31,419 bases of DNA from CAZQKE01 sp964593865 (GTDB lineage: Bacteria; Chloroflexota; Anaerolineae; JAAYZQ01): contig CAZQKE010000122.1 of NCBI GenBank assembly GCA_964593865.1, forward strand, positions 1 through 31,419, written 5' to 3'. Under the pieces are notes generated by a model. The model worked only from the letters and a program-made list of their open reading frames with translations, ran no database searches and was not told the DNA's origin. The translations under genes were made by a program, and so were the position numbers. This document shows, piece by piece, positions 1 to 7,099 of the stretch; position 1 is the first letter of the stretch; the number at the start of each line of letters is the position of its first letter.

Positions 1-149
1 TCCCAAATGCGGGCCAAAATGGAGACTTTGGTTTCTAGCGTGCCGCCGTTCACGTAGCGGATCTTGATCCGGTCGCCGTCAATCTCCAGGACGGTGTACT
101 CGCCTACGCGGTTTCGGTAGTTCTTTCCGACCTCAAACGGATGTGACAT
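1..149 (-). CDS. Small conserved-type hypothetical protein, 3' end off the window
   Basis: The gene starts at an ATG at 149 and runs off the left edge, leaving about 49 residues. A strong ribosome binding site (AGGAGG on the minus strand, about 155-160) lies 5-6 nt before the start. The visible protein begins MSHPFEVGKNYRNRVGEYTV and continues as alternating hydrophobic and charged beta-strand-like segments (VLEIDGDRIKIRYVNGG). This looks like a small SH3/KOW-like beta-barrel, but no family is recognised with certainty. It has its own promoter at 244-272. The function is unknown and the C-terminus is not visible. Confidence 0.75.
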   Translation of the reverse strand, partial: MSHPFEVGKNYRNRVGEYTVLEIDGDRIKIRYVNGGTLETKVSILARIW

Positions 150-243
150 CTACTCCTCCTAATTTTTCGGGCCACGAAACGGGGTGAATTTCAGCCCGCT
201 TTGAGCAACCTGCCACCCTCCACCCCATCCCCACTTCCCCACA

Positions 244-272
244 ATTATACAACAAGGCATGTTTGCCGACAA
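244..272 (-). promoter_or_regulatory. Sigma-70-type promoter for the left-edge gene
   Basis: On the minus strand the -35 is TTGTCG (267-272) and the -10 is a perfect TATAAT (244-249), with a 17-nt spacer. Transcription would start near 237, giving a leader of about 88 nt before the ATG at 149. Confidence 0.65.
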
Positions 273-301
273 CAAACGGTTTCATCTCGGCGGGATGGGG
301 G

Positions 302-1630
302 TCAAAGCAGCCCCAGCCATCCGGCCACCGTCGGCCCCAGCCCGGCCATGTTGAGGGTCAGGGGCAGGAGCAGGACGCCCATGCAGTTCATCCGCCGCGA
401 ACCCCACATCACCGGCAGGAGGCCGATCCCTGTGGCGACGGCGGCGATGAGCAGGCCGCCCCAGCCGGTCAGGGCCAGGACGATGCCCACCAGCACGACC
501 AAAGTTGCCGCCGAAATCAGGCGATAGTCCACGTGGCTCACCAGCCAGATGGCTCCCCGGCTCAGGAGTAGGAGCAGGAAGAAGGCCAATGCCCCGCTCA
601 GCAGGGTGGCGCCAATGGCTGCCCAATAGACCGCCGGGCTGTGGGGGGCATAGAGCACGCTCAGCATCCAGGCCATACCGCCTCGGGTCAGGTGCAGGCC
701 TGGCACAAAGAAAAAGATGAACGCGCCGACATAGTAGAGCAGCTTGCTGGCCCCCTGGCTGACGATGAACAGGCGGTCGTCGCGCTGGGCGGTGGCGTGC
801 CCGGCCAAAAAGCCGCCGATGCCGCCCGTCACCACGGGGAAAAAGGCGGCAAAAAGGCCGCCCAGTGCTCCCGCCCCCACCCCGCGGGCGATCAACCCCG
901 GCGAAATGTCCACGGAGCGGCCGACGTGTTGGGCCGGGACCTGGGTGCGGGAAAGGATGTTCAGCAGCACCCAGGGGATGGCAAAGAGGCCGATGAAGGC
1001 GGGCAGCAGGTTTTGGAAGGCCATTTCGGTGGGAGTCAGGTTGCTGTAGAACAGGATCATGCCCAAGACGCCCGAAAGCAGGAAGGTCAGCAGCCCCGCG
1101 CCCAGGGATCGCCAGGCATCCAGGAATTTGGCCCAGCCGCTGCGCCCCCGGTCGGAGCCTTTGGGCCATTCGCTCATCAGCATAAAGGCGATAATGGCGG
1201 CCAAGATCCAGTGCAGGTGGGGGCCGACGATGGACCGCACCAGGGGCAAGGCTCTGGGAAAGAAGGGGGCCAGGACGAGCAGCACGACCAGGCCGCCCAG
1301 CGCGCCCACGCCGGTCAGCACGGAGGCTTCAAAGCCGCGCTTTTGCATCAGGTACTTTTGGCCCGGCAGGACGATGAAAATGGTGCTATCGTCCGGCGCG
1401 CCGAAAAAGATGCTGGGGATGGTGTTGAGCACGGCATAGCCGACCACCAGACCCAACATGAACATGGCCAGGGCCTCGGCAGGGATCAACCCCTGGACCC
1501 TCAGGGCCAGGATGATGACCAACCCGGCGACGTTGTAGATGTGCAGGGCCGGGATGCAGGACAGAAGGGAGGAGAGCAAAGTCCCGGCCAGGGCGGCGGC
1601 GATCGGAATGAGCCAGTTCCAGTCAACCAT
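302..1630 (-). CDS. TctA/DUF112-like polytopic membrane protein (COG1784-like)
   Basis: A 442-aa integral membrane protein with roughly ten or more hydrophobic segments. Two internal stretches resemble the glycine-rich signatures of the TctA/DUF112 family: CIPALHIYNVAG near the N-terminus (compare IPGxHxNN) and GGLFAAFFPVVTGGIGGFLAG in the middle, followed by a second-half repeat. It ends with LPVMWGSRRMNCMGVLLLP, as this group often does. TctA proteins are the large permease subunit of tripartite tricarboxylate transporters. No TctB or TctC partner is visible here, which fits the stand-alone COG1784 type of unknown substrate. The start at 1630 was chosen because GAGGA lies just upstream and the protein then begins MVDWNWLIPIA, directly before the first membrane helix. 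The reading frame is open for 35 more codons, but that part is repeat-derived and not hydrophobic. Confidence 0.75.
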   Translation of the reverse strand: MVDWNWLIPIAAALAGTLLSSLLSCIPALHIYNVAGLVIILALRVQGLIPAEALAMFMLGLVVGYAVLNTIPSIFFGAPDDSTIFIVLPGQKYLMQKRGFEASVLTGVGALGGLVVLLVLAPFFPRALPLVRSIVGPHLHWILAAIIAFMLMSEWPKGSDRGRSGWAKFLDAWRSLGAGLLTFLLSGVLGMILFYSNLTPTEMAFQNLLPAFIGLFAIPWVLLNILSRTQVPAQHVGRSVDISPGLIARGVGAGALGGLFAAFFPVVTGGIGGFLAGHATAQRDDRLFIVSQGASKLLYYVGAFIFFFVPGLHLTRGGMAWMLSVLYAPHSPAVYWAAIGATLLSGALAFFLLLLLSRGAIWLVSHVDYRLISAATLVVLVGIVLALTGWGGLLIAAVATGIGLLPVMWGSRRMNCMGVLLLPLTLNMAGLGPTVAGWLGLL

Positions 1631-1695
1631 TGTTCCTCGAAAATAAACTCTCAACTTCTCTTCGCCTTTGCGGTTCAAATCTTGGAACCGCCAAA

Positions 1696-1837
1696 GCGGG
1701 CCGTCCACGAAGCGGACGCGAATACACGGATGCACGAATACGGCCGGCCCCAGGCCCGAAGGGAGTGACTTGAGTCGCCATCGTCCCCGGCGCGAGCCGC
1801 CGAGATTTTCATCCTTGATGGTGAGCCGGGGATCGGT
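1696..1837 (+). repeat. Dispersed hairpin repeat, copy 1
   Basis: This ~142-bp non-coding segment is the near-identical reverse complement of 17211-17345. Shared blocks include GCGGGCCGTCCACGAAGC, GCGAATACACG, CAGGCCCGAA and GACTTGAGTCGCC, plus an inverted repeat CGGCG-CGAGC-CGCCG followed by ATTTTC. This copy carries about 8 extra bases in the GAATACACG part. It fills the gap between the membrane-protein gene and the nuclease gene. The palindromes and intergenic location resemble REP/BIME or MITE-type elements. No transposase is present. Confidence 0.85.
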
Positions 1838-1877
1838 CCGCTTCTTCGCAACCGTGCATTTTGAGATCGCAAGTCCT

Positions 1878-2942
1878 TCACCAATCCTCCGCTAAAGAAC
1901 TGAAATCCAGTTGCACGGCTTCACTCCACAAGTCAATTCTTCCTCGACGGAAGGCTACGCTGGTCAGGTAGCGACGCACATCCTGGGCGATCTGCGGAGT
2001 AACCTGAGTGAAAGAAAAGGTGTTCTGGTGAATCCGAATGTTCACTTTTTTGCGTAACTGGGTCAGGATTTGTTTGACATAAGCGCGGACGGCGTTGCGA
2101 AAACCGGTGACCGCTTGCCGATCGTGCCATAGATCCCACACCTCTACGGTCATCTGCAGAATCTCGGCCAACGAAACCTCGAAAGAGGAAGCGTCCAGGC
2201 GGCTACCGATAAGCTCTGCCAATGCACTGCGTACCCGTTCCTCCAAAACACGGCGTTCGTAGTCGTCGGCCGGACCGATGCTTGGATCCCAAGGAAGCAA
2301 ATAGAGCACGCGGGGGTCCTGATCGCTCCCCAGTTCCATTACCTGCACACCGTCCGGGGGGGATGTTTGCAAATCTGTAACGGGCACACTCGCCGTCTGG
2401 TCCGGTTTCAAGTAGACACCATCGTCTTTGATATAGATCCCCAATGTACCGGACGATACCGGTTCAATGCGGGCCGTCCGCAGCCGTGCGCTCAGACTGA
2501 TCAACGTCTCTCGCATTGCGGCTTCTTGGCCTCCCCCAACGGCATAGAGTAAGTAGGACGACCATCTCCCCGGTTCGGGCAAGCCAAAGTAATCGGCCAG
2601 GTAAGGGCCGACAGCGGAGAGCAAAGCTGCTGCCTGGCGTGCTTGATGTTTCTTGTTGCCCGGTGGTACGTCCGGCCCGAAGCTGCTGATCTTGCATTCG
2701 ATGGGCAAGAACAAGTGGCGGTGAGAATGATCTAGTAACAGATCGGGTCCGGGGCGTTCTTTGAACGGGATGTTGACTTCGCCGGCCCTGGCCCGGATCT
2801 CCAAAGGCATCTCAAAAGCCGGCCCGATTCCGCGCAAGGTAAAACCGTCTTGGTAGAAGATGGGATGTATGCTTCCATCGGGCGGCGCAGGCCATGTCAG
2901 CCAGATCATCAAATTGAGCTGAAAGAGTGGAGTTTGCTCCAT
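1878..2942 (-). CDS. Putative PD-(D/E)XK nuclease, last gene of a methyltransferase operon
   Basis: A 354-aa protein of unrecognised family. Residues 64-84 contain PGPDLLL followed by LPIECKIS, giving P66-D67, E82 and K84. This is the order and spacing of a PD-(D/E)XK nuclease core on two beta strands. E44, E48 and E55 upstream could supply the helix acidic residue. A Gln/Arg-rich helix (KHQARQAAALLSA, about 98-110) follows, as is common in this fold. The C-terminal third is helical and basic and could bind DNA. The start at 2942 follows GGGGAA by a few nt and lies 12 nt after the stop of the 406-aa gene. Placed third behind a DNA methyltransferase, it is the natural candidate for the cleaving subunit. 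That role is inferred; the active-site pattern is seen. It shows no similarity I recognise to named restriction enzymes. Confidence 0.7.
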   Translation of the reverse strand: MEQTPLFQLNLMIWLTWPAPPDGSIHPIFYQDGFTLRGIGPAFEMPLEIRARAGEVNIPFKERPGPDLLLDHSHRHLFLPIECKISSFGPDVPPGNKKHQARQAAALLSAVGPYLADYFGLPEPGRWSSYLLYAVGGGQEAAMRETLISLSARLRTARIEPVSSGTLGIYIKDDGVYLKPDQTASVPVTDLQTSPPDGVQVMELGSDQDPRVLYLLPWDPSIGPADDYERRVLEERVRSALAELIGSRLDASSFEVSLAEILQMTVEVWDLWHDRQAVTGFRNAVRAYVKQILTQLRKKVNIRIHQNTFSFTQVTPQIAQDVRRYLTSVAFRRGRIDLWSEAVQLDFSSLAEDW

Positions 2943-2954
2943 CGCCGTTCCCCT

Positions 2955-4175
2955 TCATGCGTTGATTCGGCCCAAGAACACATCCTCTATCAGGTCGTCG
3001 TATTGCACATCACCGATGAACACCTTTACGGTTGGGGTTAGGTATCGCTGTATGTTTGTCACCAGGCGGTGAACGCTGTTCCCACAAGTACCCCGAGGCA
3101 GAACGACAATCATCTGCCGGGGGGTAATCTCTAAATAGATACGTTTCCACAGGTGCAAGTCAATCCCGTAGATATGAACTTTTTGTTCGCCTAGGTAGAT
3201 GGGGTTCCCCCATAGGCGGAGCGGACCCTGGCCTCGTTCGAAGGTGGTGTTGACAAAGTTCTGGAACGTGGAAAGCGGCAATGGCGGCTCAAAGATAAGC
3301 GTAACCGGTGCCCCGGTCAGTGTGATGCTCTCCCCTCCGTCGTGTAGCGTGGTTGTTTCCACCTGAAACCATAGGCGGCGCTCGATCTCTTGCGTTGCCC
3401 GTTCGTACAAACGAGTGATGGAAAGTATCTGGGAACGGCCATCGCGGAACGACGGGGCGCGGTAGGTTATTTTACCCCATGACCAAAAGTCGTATCCCCC
3501 TCGCTCTTCAGCAGCCGGAATGCGAAGCATCTTGATCGCTTTAAAGGGTGGATGATAGATCTGAAGTTGTTCCAGAAACCGTGCGATTTGATCGGCTCGC
3601 TCGGTGATCGCCAATGTTGAGGCTCGCCGTTCGGTCAGCTCATCTACGTTCCAACCTTCATCCAGTTCCTCGTCTCGCTCGTTCCATAAAGTGCCCTCAA
3701 AGCGGGCCAAGTGCTCGAACTTAAATGTTACAAAACGCCTTGGCATTTGCGGCAGAATAAGATGTTGCCAAATAGTCTGGAATGTGCTCCCAGCTAGCCA
3801 GGCAAAATCCAGGCGGGCTGTAGTAAAGACGGCATTGCGCACTGCTTTGTCCGCATGGTCGGTCCTTTTGATGGAGTGCAATAACAAGTGGCGCGATGAG
3901 AGGGACTCCAGAAGGCCAATTTCTCCTTGGTTGTCTTGCACTCGGTAGAAGGCTGTGTCGTCGACGGGAACGGCACGCCAACCGCTATCACGCAAAATGT
4001 CCGGCACATTCGTCACGGGGTCTCCGTTGGCCGGTAGTGTTTCTATCAAGTAGGATTTGATCAGCCCTTGATCCCGGCCCAACCGATGCCGTTCGATTTC
4101 TTCTCTGCGCTGACGTGCATAGTCGTCGAGGAAATCAAACGCTTTTTCCCTGGATGTGAAAACCAGCGAATCCAT
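2955..4175 (-). CDS. Unknown 406-aa protein between a methyltransferase and a PD-(D/E)XK protein
   Basis: Not recognised. The start ATG shares its A with the stop of the methyltransferase (TAATG at 4173-4177), so translation is probably coupled. The N-terminal ~40 residues are a charged helix (REKAFDFLDDYARQRREE). The middle is mixed alpha/beta with an acidic patch (NERDEELDEGW, about 165-175) and an aromatic stretch (YDFWSWGKITYR, about 228-239). The C-terminal ~110 residues are beta-rich with many Arg and aromatic residues. I see no helicase, ATPase or nuclease motif and no HTH. Base composition is lower in GC than the neighbours (24 of 60 bases at 3721-3780), a hint of horizontal transfer. 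By position it could be a specificity, DNA-binding or restriction-partner subunit. This is inference only. Confidence 0.75.
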   Translation of the reverse strand: MDSLVFTSREKAFDFLDDYARQRREEIERHRLGRDQGLIKSYLIETLPANGDPVTNVPDILRDSGWRAVPVDDTAFYRVQDNQGEIGLLESLSSRHLLLHSIKRTDHADKAVRNAVFTTARLDFAWLAGSTFQTIWQHLILPQMPRRFVTFKFEHLARFEGTLWNERDEELDEGWNVDELTERRASTLAITERADQIARFLEQLQIYHPPFKAIKMLRIPAAEERGGYDFWSWGKITYRAPSFRDGRSQILSITRLYERATQEIERRLWFQVETTTLHDGGESITLTGAPVTLIFEPPLPLSTFQNFVNTTFERGQGPLRLWGNPIYLGEQKVHIYGIDLHLWKRIYLEITPRQMIVVLPRGTCGNSVHRLVTNIQRYLTPTVKVFIGDVQYDDLIEDVFLGRINA

Positions 4176-4975
4176 TATGTTTTCCTTTCAAATTCATCCG
4201 AGTTTCTGATTTCCGGCGGCAAGGGCACGCGGACATTCGCCAGCCGTTGCCGGGCGATCTCGTTGTATACCGGGTCCTTTTCGATCATCACCCACTTGCG
4301 CCCAAAACTCTGGGCGACCACGCCGGTTGTCCCACTCCCGCTGAAGCAATCCAGCACCCAGTCGCCGGGGTTGGTGGCGGTGAGGATGATGCGGGTGATC
4401 AGTTGCAGCGGCTTTTGGGCAGGGTGCTTGCCGTATTGTCTCTCTTTGGCAGAAGGGTAAGGGATGGACCACATGTTGCGCATCTGTTTGCCGCCGTTCA
4501 GCCGCTTGGCGGTTTCGTAGTGGAACACCCAGCCGGTTGCCTTGTCCCGCGGGGCGTTGCAGGCCCAGATGATGTGCTCGGTGCTTTCGGTGAACATGCG
4601 GCAGGTGATGTTCGGTTGGGCATTGGGTTTGAACCAGACAATGGAGTTCAGCACCTTTAGCCCCAGGTTGTGGATGATGTGGCCCAGGTCGTAGATGTTG
4701 TGGAACGAACCGAAAACAAAGATGTTGCCGTTGGGGCGCACGACGCGGCATACTTCGGTCAACCAGGCTTCACAAAACTTTAGATAGTCGGCCCGCGAGT
4801 AGGTATCCCACTCTTCGTTCATGGTCACATGGGAGGAAAAGGCCCACCCCAGGCTGCGCCCTTTGCTCATGTTGTAGGGCGGGTCGGTGATGCAGTGGTC
4901 CAGGCAGTCGTCGTCCCACTGCCGCATGATCTGGAGGCAATCGCCTTCGTACAGCGTGTTTTCTTCTGGTTTCAT
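4175..4975 (-). CDS. Beta-class site-specific DNA methyltransferase (DPPYN; probably N6-adenine)
   Basis: A 266-aa AdoMet-dependent DNA methyltransferase. Motif IV (DPPYN, 31-35) precedes the target-recognition part. Then come KHPAQKP (183-189), the AdoMet loop DCFSGSGTT (209-217) and motif II IEKD (231-234). The IV-TRD-I order is the beta class, whose members mostly modify adenine N6. N4-cytosine activity cannot be excluded from sequence. The length fits a complete small enzyme. The start at 4975 was chosen for a GAAGG site 5 nt upstream and because the protein then begins MKPEENTLYEGDCLQIM, as family members do. It begins 7 nt after the PIN gene and ends in a 1-nt TAATG overlap with the unknown 406-aa gene, so the genes look co-translated. 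The recognition sequence cannot be read from the protein. Confidence 0.93.
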   Translation of the reverse strand: MKPEENTLYEGDCLQIMRQWDDDCLDHCITDPPYNMSKGRSLGWAFSSHVTMNEEWDTYSRADYLKFCEAWLTEVCRVVRPNGNIFVFGSFHNIYDLGHIIHNLGLKVLNSIVWFKPNAQPNITCRMFTESTEHIIWACNAPRDKATGWVFHYETAKRLNGGKQMRNMWSIPYPSAKERQYGKHPAQKPLQLITRIILTATNPGDWVLDCFSGSGTTGVVAQSFGRKWVMIEKDPVYNEIARQRLANVRVPLPPEIRNSDEFERKT

Positions 4976-4982
4976 CGTGCCT

Positions 4983-5498
4983 TCAGGTCTCTGCCGGGCC
5001 GGCAGGGCGTTCGCCTGCCAGGTCCAGCGCGACTTGATACAGCGTCGGATGCAAGTGAAAGCCGCCGGCGACGACGGCATCAAGCAATGGTTGCACGGTT
5101 GGGATCAATCCGGCGTGTTTGCTGCGCAACAGGAGGCCAATCGTCCCTACCACGGTCAGGTTTAGCGATTCGGCTAACCGTCGCGCTTGAAGGTCGTCCA
5201 GGCCCGCGATACAGCCGGGATAAGCAAGAGCATGAGCAATCACTGCACGCTCGCCGGTTCCGAGGCGATTGGGCGGTAAACTTGCCACCAGGTCTGGGGG
5301 TACAGACACCAGTCTTGCCCATTCCAGGGTACGGGGGTTGATCGTGTCCTGGCGAACGAGCCGTCCCATGTCCAGTTCCAGCACGACTGCTTGGGGAATG
5401 TGGACCGGATCAAAGAGCGCAGGAAGTAAGTCAAGCCGCCCAATGCGCCCCAGATAGAGAAGCAGTGTCGTATCACACACGATGGGGGGCCTGGACAC
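4983..5498 (-). CDS. DUF3368-type PIN-domain toxin
   Basis: A 171-aa PIN-like ribonuclease protein. The acidic pocket is visible as D9 (IVCDTT), E41 (VVLEL), E83 (LGTGERAVIAHAL) and D101/D102 (GLDDLQARRLAE). The C-terminal part has the DUF3368 features GTIGLLLRSKHAGLI and a helical tail with GGFHLHPTLYQVAL. These proteins act as toxins in UPF0175/PIN toxin-antitoxin pairs, presumably cutting RNA. The start is a GTG at 5498 with GGGAG 7 nt upstream, inside the end of the antitoxin gene (26-nt overlap). The stop lies 7 nt before the methyltransferase start, an unusually close link between a toxin and a modification gene. Confidence 0.88.
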   Translation of the reverse strand: MSRPPIVCDTTLLLYLGRIGRLDLLPALFDPVHIPQAVVLELDMGRLVRQDTINPRTLEWARLVSVPPDLVASLPPNRLGTGERAVIAHALAYPGCIAGLDDLQARRLAESLNLTVVGTIGLLLRSKHAGLIPTVQPLLDAVVAGGFHLHPTLYQVALDLAGERPAGPAET

Positions 5499-5745
5499 TT
5501 GTCATCTCCCGCTGCAAGTCGTCACCGCTGATCTGTGATACCGGGATGTTATACTCGGCGCATAGATCGAGGAATGCGACGCGGGGCAGGCCAACCATCT
5601 CGGCTGCCGCGCCAGATGACAGCTTGCCCAGTCGGAACAGCATCAGCGCGGCATACAATCGCAGGTCGCGGGCCAGTTCCTCGGGTGTGCGGTTCAGCAT
5701 CTGCCGGATCTCACTTGGGAAACGGACGGTGATCACTTCTTCCAT
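5473..5745 (-). CDS. UPF0175-family antitoxin
   Basis: A 90-aa protein with the UPF0175 (COG2886) pattern. An N-terminal beta strand (VITVRFPSEI) is followed by helices containing ELARDLRLYAALMLFRLGKL, an HTH-like segment SSGAAAEMVGLPRVAFLDLC, and a tail YNIPVSQI. Family members are small DNA-binding antitoxins next to DUF3368 PIN proteins, exactly as here. The ATG at 5745 follows AGGTG by 5 nt. It is the first gene behind the promoter at 5799-5827 and may repress the whole five-gene unit. The autoregulation is inferred from the family and from the promoter position. Confidence 0.88.
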   Translation of the reverse strand: MEEVITVRFPSEIRQMLNRTPEELARDLRLYAALMLFRLGKLSSGAAAEMVGLPRVAFLDLCAEYNIPVSQISGDDLQREMTSVQAPHRV

Positions 5746-5798
5746 AGCTACACCTGCGCTCCTACATGTGGTTCGATGGTAGATGCTATCTGATTGAA

Positions 5799-5827
5799 AT
5801 TATAGCACATCCACACCCGGCAGGCAA
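5799..5827 (-). promoter_or_regulatory. Promoter of the antitoxin/PIN/methyltransferase operon
   Basis: Minus strand: TTGCCT (5822-5827), 17-nt spacer, perfect TATAAT (5799-5804). The predicted start is near 5792, giving a leader of about 45 nt. The same TTGCCT-17-TATAAT arrangement occurs at 21042-21070. No other promoter-like sequence was seen before the downstream genes to 1878. Confidence 0.75.
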
Positions 5828-5867
5828 GACTTTTCTACCGGAGAACCGTCGTGGGGCGTCGGTTGTA

Positions 5868-5882
5868 CAAGGTGTAACCTTG
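5868..5882. promoter_or_regulatory. Perfect 15-bp inverted repeat upstream of the antitoxin promoter (possible operator)
   Basis: CAAGGT-GTA-ACCTTG is a perfect 6-bp inverted repeat with a 3-bp centre. It lies about 40 bp upstream of the -35 of the antitoxin promoter, in the gap beside the nitrilase remnant. It could be a binding site for UPF0175 or another regulator. It is too short to be a terminator and no T-run follows. Confidence 0.35.
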
Positions 5883-5937
5883 CGGGATCGGCAGGGCGTC
5901 CGGCGGGTGTTCCTGTCAGTGCAATGACAATTGTACC

Positions 5938-6240
5938 TCACTCCCGGTCATGGACCAAGATTTCATCCGTCCCGTGCGGGGATTCGGCCAAGAGGGAACC
6001 ATCGGCCCCCACTACCAACGCCCCGCCAAAGGATGGCTCCTCCTCGCCGATCTCCAGCGCGTTCACAATGACCGTCGCAACCCCCACTTTCGCGACGGCG
6101 TCCAGGTAGACCTGCCTTTCCTCCCTTTCCCACCGTTGCCAATCCGGGGAGCGGCCCGCAAAGCCGCGGGCCATCGGCACAATCAGCAGGTCCTCATCCC
6201 CCTGCACCTGGGCCGTGGCTTTGGCGGAGAGCAGAGACGC
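5938..6240 (-). pseudogene. C-terminal remnant of a carbon-nitrogen hydrolase (nitrilase family)
   Basis: About 100 codons are readable. They match the last third of a nitrilase/amidase-family enzyme: LLIVPMARGFAG, then YLDAVAKVGVATVIVNALE, then PSFGGALVVGADGSLLAESP and the C-terminal EILVHD. A whole family member is about 260-290 aa and carries Glu-Lys-Cys catalytic residues. The first two thirds, with the Glu and Lys, are missing. The frame is open upstream to the end of the restriction enzyme gene (stop at 6242-6244), where the similarity ends. A GTG at 6207 could start an 89-aa product, but it would lack the active site. The simplest reading is a gene truncated when the neighbouring restriction-modification genes arrived. 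Confidence 0.75.
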
Positions 6241-6241
6241 C

Positions 6242-7099
6242 TCAGATCGCCAAATCGAAAGGGAGATCGCTGATGTCCCGCAGCCGTCGACCCTCGACCA
6301 GCATAGTCAGCATTTCCATCTGATCTTCGTTGTCAATTTCAGCAATGGCCTCCTGCAATTCCGGCAAGGCAAAATGATAAACGCAATCCAGGTCGCCGGT
6401 GCCCAGAGCCAGAGAGGCAATACGTGTGGGAAGCGGTTCGGCGGTCACGGCCACGATGTGGGGTGTGTGGCCCTTCCGATTCCGAATCAGGTTCAGGGCT
6501 TCGGTGCGGGAATTCTGCACCCGGTCGCTCCGAATGGTCCACTTGCAGGAGACGCTGGCGTGAAGAATCGGACGTGCCGACTGGGAATTCACCTCCCGGA
6601 GTGGGGTAAAACGGGCACAAGACTCGTCTGCCTTGATGACAATTTCCGTCTGGTTGATCTCCTCATCCGAAACAGGCCACCGCCCGATCACAATGTCAGG
6701 CGTGATGATGTAATCCCGGCCCAACGCAGATGCCAGCTCGCCATTTTCCCTCACGATTTTTTCAAGGTCCGCCAGATGCTCGTATTGGTCAAATTTGGAA
6801 ATGGGTGATTGGGTGGAATAGTACCAATTCCCAGGTCGCAGATGGCGCAAGAGGTCAAAAGCCGTTTCCAAGAAATCTCTGGTCGCTGCTTCAAAGAGCC
6901 TACCTGCTGACTGCCCCGAAACGCGGGGGCTTCCCAGGGGGAAACCCAGCCTTTTGACCAGTCTCTGAGCAATGGCCCGGCTGGTCTTGCTCCCCTTGTC
7001 CGCCAGGTTAGGGTACGTCGTCTCTCCGTCCTGGTGTAGGCGGATAATTTCCTGGCAAATACGTTGATGGTACTCCCGGCGTAACTGTGCAATGCTCAT
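6242..7099 (-). CDS. NgoMIV-type type II restriction endonuclease (probably GCCGGC or another CCGG-core site)
   Basis: The protein is 285 aa, close to the family length. The active-site block SCKWTIRSDRVQNSRTE gives K186 and E200, 14 residues apart. D135 lies in TPDIVIG. E70 follows Q63 in SGQSAGRLFE. From memory, NgoMIV uses D140, K187, E201 and E70 for catalysis, R191, D193 and R194 for CCGG contacts, and Q63 for the outer bases. The equivalents here (R190, D192, R193, Q63) are all present. This is the NgoMIV/Cfr10I group, which cuts as tetramers on two sites. The ATG at 7099 overlaps the methyltransferase stop by 4 nt (ATGA), typical of a co-translated R-M pair. The recognition site is inferred, not proven. 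Confidence 0.9.
   Translation of the reverse strand: MSIAQLRREYHQRICQEIIRLHQDGETTYPNLADKGSKTSRAIAQRLVKRLGFPLGSPRVSGQSAGRLFEAATRDFLETAFDLLRHLRPGNWYYSTQSPISKFDQYEHLADLEKIVRENGELASALGRDYIITPDIVIGRWPVSDEEINQTEIVIKADESCARFTPLREVNSQSARPILHASVSCKWTIRSDRVQNSRTEALNLIRNRKGHTPHIVAVTAEPLPTRIASLALGTGDLDCVYHFALPELQEAIAEIDNEDQMEMLTMLVEGRRLRDISDLPFDLAI

Noticed and set aside
641..1768. 375-codon plus-strand frame
   Set aside because: It is antisense to the TctA-like membrane protein. The product is a Gln/Gly/Asp-rich composition without any domain.
5938..6207. Nitrilase fragment as a functional 89-aa gene starting at GTG 6207
   Set aside because: It lacks the N-terminal two thirds with the catalytic Glu and Lys, and there is no good ribosome binding site, so it is called a remnant.
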